A stretch of 8,628 nt of DNA from Candidatus Izemoplasma sp. (GTDB lineage Bacteria > Bacillota_I > Bacilli_A > Izemoplasmatales > Izemoplasmataceae): positions 1 to 8,628 of the forward strand of contig SKJA01000013.1 in assembly GCA_007116105.1 (NCBI GenBank). Direction: 5' to 3'. A program made the translations under genes and the position numbers. Shown one piece after another: positions 1-6,242 of this stretch. The notes beneath the pieces are model-generated. The model saw only the letters and a list, made by a program, of their open reading frames with translations, did no database searches and was not told the DNA's origin. Positions within the stretch are counted from its first letter, which is position 1; each line of letters begins with the position of its first letter.

Positions 1-505
1 AGAGTTGACCCATCGCTAAGCTGATTAAGTCAAACGTGACGCGACGTTTAAGTTTAGCGAACAAATCAAGATAATCCTGTAACAGATCGTCGTCGATTAA
101 CATGACAAGAACTTTATAGTTTTCTTCCGTCTCTTCAATCACATGATAATCCATGACGGCGCGTTCAAAAGGATACCGAATGGTTTTATTAAGCAGCGTT
201 TTAATGTGACGGCGGATGCTTTTTCGGCCCAAATCAATTTTATCGATGGTGATGGGTTTGACGAGTACCGCGCGTTCACTGACCGCGATGCGCGTCCGTT
301 TTTCGGTGATGTTTTCCGCTTCAAACATCTGTTTTAAAATCTCTAAAAGATCGTTTGGCTGTTTAATACGTCCATCACTGACAATGTCACTGGAGATTTC
401 TGTGACGCCTTGTTTAAGGACGACACCATCGGTTTGAGCGACCACGAAGGAGATGTAGTTGTCATTGATAAAGACGTTCAGCTGGGTTTGTGGTTTTGAA
501 AACAT
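1..505 (-). CDS. pilM: Type IV pilus assembly protein PilM, N-terminal part (runs off left edge)
   Basis: Continuous frame of 168 codons from ATG at 505 to the window edge with no stop, so the gene is cut by the window and not broken. PilM is an actin-like (FtsA-fold) cytoplasmic protein that binds the PilN tail and connects the pilus motor to the inner-membrane platform. The visible part follows the PilM pattern. A first beta-strand region (LNVFINDNYISFVVAQ, about residues 9-24) precedes a short helix with DLLEILKQMF. Next come a strand ending SERAVLVKPITI and a segment IRYPFERAVMDYHVIE that matches the family's 'iPfpleevvlDyqvl' stretch. A strand KVLVMLIDDDLLQDYLDLF follows. The start is supported by GGAGGG at 514-519, eight bases upstream and inside the end of pilD. 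Only 4 bases separate the pilD stop from this ATG, so translation is probably coupled. The family call rests on pattern recall, not on a search; the missing C-terminal half would settle it. Confidence 0.75.
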   Translation of the reverse strand, partial: MFSKPQTQLNVFINDNYISFVVAQTDGVVLKQGVTEISSDIVSDGRIKQPNDLLEILKQMFEAENITEKRTRIAVSERAVLVKPITIDKIDLGRKSIRRHIKTLLNKTIRYPFERAVMDYHVIEETEENYKVLVMLIDDDLLQDYLDLFAKLKRRVTFDLISLAMGQL

Positions 506-509
506 GTGA

Positions 510-1259
510 CTATCCCTCCAATAAACTTAAGTACCATGCAATCATCGAGGGGCCAAACAAATAGACCACATAGACCGCAAGGGCAATCCATGGCACAAAG
601 GCCATGGGATGTTGTTGTTTTCTTTGAGTCAACCCATAAAGCGTCCCAAAGAGTGCTGCAAAGAACAGTGTTAAGACCCCTTCCCAAAAGGGAAGCGCAA
701 AACCAATAAAGATAAAGAGCTTAATGTCCCCGCCACCTAAAGCCTCTTGTTTATAGACTTTTGACGCGAGCAACGCAATGATAAACAGCAACGCAAACAA
801 CCCTAACGCAGACAGAAGATACGTTGTGAGCGTCCCTTCAAAAACGCGGTAGACTACCAAGGGAACGAGGCCAATCAACCAAACGCGGTCGATCACCACA
901 AGATGTTCGAAATCGCTGGCCACCTCAACGAGTAAGACAGCAATGATGATCGCAAACACCGCAAACTCAAGACCCAATCCAAATCGAAGATAGGCTCCCA
1001 AGAACGCCAAGGCGCCCACGAGTTCAAAGAGAACATAGCGAACACGAATCGGTTTGCCACACCCACGACATCGACCCTTTTGGAGCGCATAGCCAACGAG
1101 AGGTATCAAGTGTACCATACGGAGGGTGCGACCACACTGATCGCAGTGTGAACGACCTAAGAGGGTTTCGTGACTAGGCAAACGTTCTCCCACCAACTGT
1201 AAAAAAGAGGTGATGAACAAACCGTAGATAAAGACAAAGACTCCAATAAGTGCGATCAT
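510..1259 (-). CDS. pilD: Prepilin leader peptidase / N-methyltransferase (PilD/ComC family)
   Basis: Integral membrane aspartic protease that cleaves the leader of type IV prepilins and, in family members with the cytoplasmic domain, N-methylates the new N-terminus. All hallmarks are present (residues counted from the upstream ATG at 1265). An N-terminal membrane segment leads into GLFITSFLQLVGERLP. The zinc-type cysteines are C41/C44 and C66/C69 (CDQC, CRGC) around LIPLVGYAL. The first catalytic Asp is D118 (ASDFEHLVVID) and the second is D180 in GGGDIKL, the GxGDxK motif. Several further hydrophobic helices follow, ending in PMAFVPWIALA. Length (249-251 aa) is normal for the family. Two in-frame ATGs lie at 1265 and 1259. 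The only purine-rich site (AAAAGAG, 1266-1272) touches the first ATG but is six bases from the second, so 1259 is preferred. The gene is followed by pilM after 4 bases. Confidence 0.93.
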   Translation of the reverse strand: MIALIGVFVFIYGLFITSFLQLVGERLPSHETLLGRSHCDQCGRTLRMVHLIPLVGYALQKGRCRGCGKPIRVRYVLFELVGALAFLGAYLRFGLGLEFAVFAIIIAVLLVEVASDFEHLVVIDRVWLIGLVPLVVYRVFEGTLTTYLLSALGLFALLFIIALLASKVYKQEALGGGDIKLFIFIGFALPFWEGVLTLFFAALFGTLYGLTQRKQQHPMAFVPWIALAVYVVYLFGPSMIAWYLSLLEG

Positions 1260-1296
1260 ATCCATCTCTTTTCTAGCTAGGCTTCACGTTGATAAC

Positions 1297-1325
1297 ATTG
1301 TACGTGATATTACGATAAAAATAAA
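1297..1325 (-). promoter_or_regulatory. Weak candidate promoter upstream of pilD
   Basis: The 62-base gap between the cyclic-di-GMP gene and pilD holds TACAAT on the minus strand (1297-1302), five of six matches to a -10 box. Seventeen bases upstream is TTTATT (1320-1325), only three of six matches to TTGACA. The site could give pilD-pilM some independent transcription, but readthrough from the upstream gene is equally likely. No terminator hairpin is visible in this gap. Confidence 0.25.
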
Positions 1326-1327
1326 GA

Positions 1328-3970
1328 CTAATTGCTTTCTATAAGGCGTGGATAGACGTTTTTTTCAAACAAGTCGACCAATTTGGGATCAAACTGAGCA
1401 CCCGCATGGTGTTTTAACTCTTTCAGCGCTTGTGCGGGGGTGAGCGCTTCAGCGTAGGGCTGGGTGTGCGTCATCATGGCGTACGCTTCGACAATCGCTA
1501 ACATCCTTGAGACTAAGGGAATGGTTTCCCCTGTTAAGCCACGGGGATAACCTGTCCCATCATAACGTTCGTGATGGGTGAGGGCTGCTTCTGCGATGGT
1601 GACGAACGCATCCGCAGAGCGTAACAACTGATACCCACTTTCGGTGTGTGTTTTGATGATTTGATACTCTTCTTCGCTCAAGGCGCCAGGCTTGGTTAAA
1701 ATCGCCGGCGGGACGGTGACTTTACCGATGTCATGATACTTTGCGGAAAGCACGTACTGATGGGTCAGTTCGGGCGCTAACTGCATCGCTTCGCAAAAGC
1801 GCTGCATCAGCATCGCCACACTTCTGGCGTGTTCACTCTCATGATCGTAGCGTACCGTAAAGTCCCTAAACACGGCGGTGATGATGTCGTTTTTAACTTC
1901 GATGCTGGAGGCAAACTTGTGTTGATACATCATGTTTTCAGCCAGTTGAAGCACATCTTTGAGTGGTTGTTTTTTGGACGCCCGTAGCGCATAGCCGCTC
2001 GCCGCGGAGAGCTTAATGTTGCGTAAGCTTTTCGCATCAAGTGCCTCTTTGAAGGTCTGTGAGAGTGTTTCAAGCAATGCGTGTGTGCCTTCTTTAATTA
2101 AGACCACAAATTCATCCCCACCCATCCGGGCGATGGTGCTGTCGTCTGGCATCACTTCGTTGAGCGTCTCTGCGACCAACAGAAGGGCTTGGTCTCCTGC
2201 CTCATGACCCAGTGCGTCGTTGATCAGTTTCAGACCGTTCATGTCGATGACCAACAAGGCTTCCTGCTGGGCATGACGGTCGAGAGTCTCAAACAGTGAG
2301 AGAAGATAGCGGCGATTGTAGCTTTTGGTGAGAGGGTCGTGTTGGGAGAGAAAACGGATGTGTTGATAGGCTTCTTCTTTGTCATAAGCCGTCGCAATGA
2401 TTTCGCCAATCATGCGCAAAGAGTCCACATGAATGTCTTGCCAACGATGCGGTTTTTTGACTGCGTCAAAGCCCATGAAGCCAAAGAGTGTGTCGCCACT
2501 AAAAATAGGGATGATAAAGACACTCTCGATGTCTTGCGCGGTTAAGATGTCCTTTTCTGCTTGTGCTTCTTCAGGTAAAGACGAGACCTGACTGATGATG
2601 AAGGGCGCTCGCTTGAGAAGTTGTTTGTTCCACCACGGGAATAACTCGATGGGCACATGATCGAAGCGATCTTTTTCTTTCGATATACCTGGTGCCACCC
2701 ATTCGTGGGTGGTCGTCATGGTTTGTCCCTCATCGGTGTAGACGAACAAATAGCCACGGTCCACCTCAAAGAAGCGTGTGAGACTTTCAAGTGCCATCAC
2801 GATGGCAGCGTCAAAGTCGCCGTGTTCGCGGATTAAAAAATTACGTGCGAGCATCGCCAGTAGTTCTTGAAAACGACGCTCTTGTTCAAGGATGCGTTGT
2901 TGTTCACGGGATTCAGTGACATCTCGCACGGATTCAATCACATGGGTGACACGGTCTTGTTCATCTTTGACAGGATACAGTGAGACCAGCAGTTCAAAGT
3001 TCTCACCGGCTTCGTTGACATAAGGCGTGTAAAACGTTTTTGATTCGCCTTGTTTAAAGACCGACTGTTGATCACACCAAGCACAGGGGCTGTCTTGTCC
3101 TTGGAAGGCGAGATAACATGGTTGTCCTAAAGCATCCGGTTTAAGGTTAAAAAACGCTTGAAGCCAAGGATTCACCATCACGAGGGTGAGGTTTTCATCG
3201 AGTATGGCCAACCCGTCATGGACGCCTTCGAACACATGACGTAAATGTCGTTGTGTTTCGAGTTGTTGTTGTTGGTTTTGAACCGCTTCACTGACGTCTT
3301 GAATGATGCCAAGTGTCCGAATTGGAAGGCCCTGGGCATCGTAGGTGATTTCACAGCGGTTGACCACATGAATGAGTGTATTCTTGTCCCCATTGTGAAT
3401 CCGAAAATGCAGTTCAACCCGTGGGTCTTGTTGGCTGAGTGCGGCTTCAAAACGGGCCTTAAAATAGGCACGGTCATCACGGTGAATGGCAGAGACGACC
3501 GTGTCCAAGCGCCCATCAAAGGTTTGATGATCGAAACCAAAGATGGCGAGTGACGTTTGGTTAGGATAGAGTTTATCGCTTAGATGGTGATATTCCCAAG
3601 TGCCCATTTTGGCAATGTTGAGAATTTTTTGTTGCAGGGTTAAGAGATCTTTTAATGACGTGTGTTGCCACGAGTGGGCATTGGCTGGCGCTGCTTGTTG
3701 AAGGCTCACGATAAGTTGTGTGTCTTTTAAGACCCCTTCAACTTGATAGGTTTCTTTGGTGTGTGGGTGTTGCCAGGACATTGAAGCCTGTGTGTTCGTT
3801 TCGAGTTGGCTAAAAAATGTGTGCCATTGCGGCTGCTGTCTTAAGCCCTCAACTAACGGTGTGTGGGCATCATCTAAAAACAACCCTTGATACTCAACCG
3901 ACACATAAAAAGGCTTAAAGTTTTTCAGTGGATGTTTTTGATGCTTGCGCTGATACACAGCAATGATCAT
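1328..3970 (-). CDS. PAS-PAS-GAF-GGDEF-HD-GYP cyclic-di-GMP signalling protein
   Basis: Cytoplasmic 880-aa sensor with both a diguanylate cyclase and an HD-GYP phosphodiesterase domain; no membrane segment is visible. Residues 1-105 match nothing I recognise. A PAS_3-type domain spans about 115-228 (MGTWEYH near the start, GIIQDVSE at its end). A second PAS spans about 242-352 and carries C285 and a PCAWC motif (C296, C299). A short coiled linker (352-370) leads to a GAF domain of about 380-528. The GGDEF domain is about 540-690: DPLT, YNRRY, IDMNGLKLIND, GHEAGD and intact GGDEF at 617-621. The inhibitory RxxD is absent (PDDS in its place). The HD-GYP domain is about 700-875: H714, HDIGK at 746-750, H775, HH at 799-800 and DGTGYP, but the usual xDxxDA motif reads VEAYAM (828, 831). 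The start ATG has AGGGGG (3978-3983) seven bases upstream, right behind the channel gene's stop; the gap is 14 bases, so the two are almost certainly co-transcribed. Confidence 0.93.
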   Translation of the reverse strand: MIIAVYQRKHQKHPLKNFKPFYVSVEYQGLFLDDAHTPLVEGLRQQPQWHTFFSQLETNTQASMSWQHPHTKETYQVEGVLKDTQLIVSLQQAAPANAHSWQHTSLKDLLTLQQKILNIAKMGTWEYHHLSDKLYPNQTSLAIFGFDHQTFDGRLDTVVSAIHRDDRAYFKARFEAALSQQDPRVELHFRIHNGDKNTLIHVVNRCEITYDAQGLPIRTLGIIQDVSEAVQNQQQQLETQRHLRHVFEGVHDGLAILDENLTLVMVNPWLQAFFNLKPDALGQPCYLAFQGQDSPCAWCDQQSVFKQGESKTFYTPYVNEAGENFELLVSLYPVKDEQDRVTHVIESVRDVTESREQQRILEQERRFQELLAMLARNFLIREHGDFDAAIVMALESLTRFFEVDRGYLFVYTDEGQTMTTTHEWVAPGISKEKDRFDHVPIELFPWWNKQLLKRAPFIISQVSSLPEEAQAEKDILTAQDIESVFIIPIFSGDTLFGFMGFDAVKKPHRWQDIHVDSLRMIGEIIATAYDKEEAYQHIRFLSQHDPLTKSYNRRYLLSLFETLDRHAQQEALLVIDMNGLKLINDALGHEAGDQALLLVAETLNEVMPDDSTIARMGGDEFVVLIKEGTHALLETLSQTFKEALDAKSLRNIKLSAASGYALRASKKQPLKDVLQLAENMMYQHKFASSIEVKNDIITAVFRDFTVRYDHESEHARSVAMLMQRFCEAMQLAPELTHQYVLSAKYHDIGKVTVPPAILTKPGALSEEEYQIIKTHTESGYQLLRSADAFVTIAEAALTHHERYDGTGYPRGLTGETIPLVSRMLAIVEAYAMMTHTQPYAEALTPAQALKELKHHAGAQFDPKLVDLFEKNVYPRLIESN

Positions 3971-3984
3971 GGTCGTACCCCCTT

Positions 3985-5784
3985 TTAAACTTTAAACCAT
4001 ACAATCCAATCGTCTTGCTCAATGATGTAAGGTTCTGATGCTTGTAAGTTCCCCGATAGACTCAGCAGATGATCTCCTCTTAAAAGACCGATGGGAACTC
4101 GGCTGTTTTGACTGTGGTGATAACACCCTTTTACCCACGCTTTAGCCGAGGTAAAGTGTCTGGGGAAAGGCCCTTCAAGCACTTTGGATGCTGGCATCAA
4201 TTCGAGCGCATCGTCGTCGCGGGTACTCATGGAGGGCTCAATGGTTAAAAGCCGGTCATAAAAACGTATGGTCTCAGGGAACAAGGCAATCTTACTGAGC
4301 ATTAAAGCGACCAGTTTGTTCGAAATGATGGTGTTTTCAATCGTAAACTCTTTGACGAGACGATCGTTTCGTGGGTCGAGTAACTCCACGATGACTTGTT
4401 TGTTAGGGTGTGGTAAATGGACTTCTAAATGAATCAGTGCATGGATGATTTGGGCGTCGACTAAATCACTGGGTCCATCGTCTTTACTGAGCAACAGCAA
4501 GGTGATTGGGTCGTCTTCTTGCATCAAGTCTTTGCACAACTCTGGGAGTTGTTCGAACGACCAGGTGTCAATGGAAAGGGTCGTTTGATGCAAGGCTTCA
4601 AATGCTTTAAACGCTTCCAAAACGTACGGTAGTTTCCGATTCTCACCGACTAAAATAATCCGAGGCAAGACCTGTTGTGTGTCGAGGTTTAGGGTCATTT
4701 GGGGAATGTCAATGACCTCATCACTGCGAAGGTCCTTAGTCGCATTTGAATCGGTATAAACGTAAACATCCTCGCCCTCTCGCATCACAGGGATGGCGTG
4801 AGAGTGATGCTTTAAGATGGTCTCGAAATTGGTGTTGTGACAACGGTACGCTTCACTGCCTTCAAATGAAAAAAGCGAGAGATACACATCTTCAATCGCA
4901 GGATGAATGACGGCTTGTGCCATCATTTGTCCCAATCGACGGTCAAAGCATACGGGTTCAATGTGATGTTTACGTAAGCGCTCGACCGTGGCTTTGAGCG
5001 TGTTGATTTTTTCTTTGGTCGCGGATGTTTTTATTTCCACCACCATGTTCGTGTCAGGGATGTTTAAATTGCCCAGCGTCAACAACACTTTGAGCACTTC
5101 TAAGTCAGCGGCTGCGGGTGTTTTCTCATCGTCACTCATCACCACCAAGGTCTGGGCATGTTCAATCGCAAGCTCATTGAGGTTTTGCTCGAGCAACACA
5201 TCGCCGGTTTTAACAAAGATGTTTAAATGATTGAGTGTTTGGTGTGCACCACCTAAACGTTTGATCGCTTCTAAGAGATGTTTTTCAGCATAAGCCTGTG
5301 CGGTGGGCGTCAAGATGACCACGTTCACTGCGCGGCTTTTGACATGCACCAAGTCCGCAATAAACTCTGGCACTTTGTTGTTGTAGTTCAAGACAACAAT
5401 GTGGTTTTGTAAGCGCAATACCCCTTCGTGTGCCTCTTTTTTAAACAAGAAATCTTTGATCATGTTGGTTGCAAGACCAATGATCATGCCCGAAAAAAGC
5501 ACCAAGCCGACAATTAAAACGAACACGGCCAGTGCAAAGGTCGCTGGATTTTCTACACCCAACACCGCATTCGGAGTCAACAACCACTTCATTGAGCCAT
5601 TGACAAAGGCGTCTAACACGCTGGTGAAACTCTCATCGATGAGCCACGCCACCACCGCGGCCAGTGTCACAATGATGACATTGATCGCCAGCATCGTCCC
5701 AATCACAAACAGTTTGGGGTGCTTATGCGTTTGAACGTTTAAAAGTGAGCGTGTTTTTGACGCACGCTTGTTCGCTTTTGACAT
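3985..5784 (-). CDS. CASTOR/POLLUX-type ion channel with two RCK-like domains
   Basis: Membrane protein of 599 aa related to the plant nuclear cation channels CASTOR and POLLUX and their bacterial relatives. Numbering is from the ATG at 5784. The N-terminus is short and basic, TM1 is about 25-49, a re-entrant pore stretch about 55-76 contains MKWLLTPNAVLG, and TM2 is about 81-108. The first cytosolic RCK/TrkA-N-like domain (about 125-290) has NHIVVLNYNNKVP, then VKTGDVLLEQNLNELAI and VVMSDDE. The family signature is clear in FSFEGSEAYRC (about 306-316) and in VELLDPR with IISNKLVALML (about 466-497). A second RCK-like unit starts with PRIILVGENRKLP (about 374). The C-terminal 80 residues resemble a TrkA-C-type region. 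The frame can be extended to a TTG at 5799, but GGGGG at 5793-5797 lies eight bases before the ATG at 5784, which is the better start. Ion selectivity cannot be read from the sequence. The ligand is unknown; RCK domains often bind nucleotides or cations. Confidence 0.85.
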   Translation of the reverse strand: MSKANKRASKTRSLLNVQTHKHPKLFVIGTMLAINVIIVTLAAVVAWLIDESFTSVLDAFVNGSMKWLLTPNAVLGVENPATFALAVFVLIVGLVLFSGMIIGLATNMIKDFLFKKEAHEGVLRLQNHIVVLNYNNKVPEFIADLVHVKSRAVNVVILTPTAQAYAEKHLLEAIKRLGGAHQTLNHLNIFVKTGDVLLEQNLNELAIEHAQTLVVMSDDEKTPAAADLEVLKVLLTLGNLNIPDTNMVVEIKTSATKEKINTLKATVERLRKHHIEPVCFDRRLGQMMAQAVIHPAIEDVYLSLFSFEGSEAYRCHNTNFETILKHHSHAIPVMREGEDVYVYTDSNATKDLRSDEVIDIPQMTLNLDTQQVLPRIILVGENRKLPYVLEAFKAFEALHQTTLSIDTWSFEQLPELCKDLMQEDDPITLLLLSKDDGPSDLVDAQIIHALIHLEVHLPHPNKQVIVELLDPRNDRLVKEFTIENTIISNKLVALMLSKIALFPETIRFYDRLLTIEPSMSTRDDDALELMPASKVLEGPFPRHFTSAKAWVKGCYHHSQNSRVPIGLLRGDHLLSLSGNLQASEPYIIEQDDWIVWFKV

Positions 5785-5816
5785 TGGGTAGACCCCCAAT
5801 TCTTATCAATTTCTTA

Positions 5817-5832
5817 AGCATAGTATAGCATA
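5817..5832 (-). repeat. Direct repeat TATGCT overlapping the -10 box
   Basis: The minus strand carries TATGCT at 5827-5832 and again at 5817-5822, with starts ten bases apart, about one helical turn. The copies flank and touch the TATACT -10 box. This spacing would suit a repressor binding one face of the DNA, but with six-base units in an A/T-rich gap it may be chance. Confidence 0.3.
5822..5830 (-). promoter_or_regulatory. Extended -10 promoter for the channel / cyclic-di-GMP / pil unit
   Basis: On the minus strand TGCTATACT combines a TATACT -10 box (5822-5827, five of six matches) with the TGn extension (5828-5830). No good -35 box is present at 16-18 bases (GACTTA at best), which fits an extended -10 promoter. 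Predicted transcription start near 5815 would leave a leader of about 30 bases ending in the channel's GGGGG ribosome site. The promoter sits in the 55-base gap after the small membrane-protein gene. Confidence 0.5.
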
Positions 5833-5839
5833 AGAGAGC

Positions 5840-6193
5840 TTATTTAAGTCCGGGAGATTGAATTTGATAACGTCTTGGCTGCATCGCAACCACGATGATG
5901 AGCCCATAAGGAATGCCGACGATAAAGCCAATCAAATCGTGGAAGTTTGTCGCACTGTAAAAAGCAAACGAGATGAAGAGGCCAATCGCTGCCCCCATCA
6001 GCAAAGCGTGCGCGTTTTTTTTAGGGAGCGGCACAATGCCGATGAAAGCCCCCATCAGCACACGGTTATACCAAAACGCAAACAAGTAACTGAGTGCTAA
6101 AGGTTCATTTGATCTTAACGAGGCGCCCACGATGCACACCACCCCTAGGAGGGCGCCCGTGACAAGGGCACGAAGAAAGAAAGTTTTTGTCAT
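5840..6193 (-). CDS. Small four-helix membrane protein of unknown function
   Basis: 117-aa protein I cannot assign to a family. Four hydrophobic segments fill nearly the whole length: about residues 6-26, 31-54, 61-83 and 84-104. A short positively charged loop (PLPKKN, about 56-61) follows TM2, and the tail is basic (QPRRYQ). Glycine is frequent in the helices (GALLG, MGAFIG, MGAAIG), typical of tightly packed bundles. The start is well supported by AAAGGAG (6202-6208) eight bases upstream of ATG. It lies between the terminator of the EF-G-like gene and the promoter of the channel gene. Its only room for a promoter is inside or upstream of that terminator, so it may depend on partial readthrough. 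Nothing visible shows that it works with the channel, although closeness makes that possible. Confidence 0.75.
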   Translation of the reverse strand: MTKTFFLRALVTGALLGVVCIVGASLRSNEPLALSYLFAFWYNRVLMGAFIGIVPLPKKNAHALLMGAAIGLFISFAFYSATNFHDLIGFIVGIPYGLIIVVAMQPRRYQIQSPGLK

Positions 6194-6215
6194 AACCGAG
6201 TCTCCTTTAAATCAC

Positions 6216-6239
6216 AAAAAGCCACCGAAGTGGCTTTTT
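6216..6239 (-). terminator. Intrinsic terminator of the EF-G-like gene (UUCG tetraloop)
   Basis: Perfect 10-base-pair stem, AAAAAGCCAC pairing with GTGGCTTTTT. Read on the minus strand the loop is TTCG closed by C-G, the very stable cUUCGg tetraloop, followed by a run of five T. It begins 3 bases after the EF-G-like stop codon and ends only 8 bases before the AAAGGAG site of the next gene. The A/T outer stem makes it potentially active on the plus strand too, but no plus-strand gene needs it. Confidence 0.88.
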
Positions 6240-6242
6240 AAT

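Noticed and set aside
143..437. Plus-strand frames over the left 440 bases
   Set aside because: They mirror the coding strand of pilM, have no ribosome sites and give low-complexity, non-domain-like sequences.
1260..1265. ATG at 1265 as start of pilD
   Set aside because: The only purine-rich site abuts this codon with no spacing, while it is six bases from the second ATG at 1259. The difference is two residues, so this is a preference and not a certainty.
3178..3553. Overlapping frames of 100-120 codons on both strands inside the signalling gene
   Set aside because: They are shadows of the PAS-domain coding region; the real frame shows continuous domain motifs across this stretch.
5785..5799. 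TTG at 5799 as start of the channel gene
   Set aside because: The five extra codons would overlap the GGGGG ribosome site that serves the ATG at 5784, and no ribosome site stands before the TTG.
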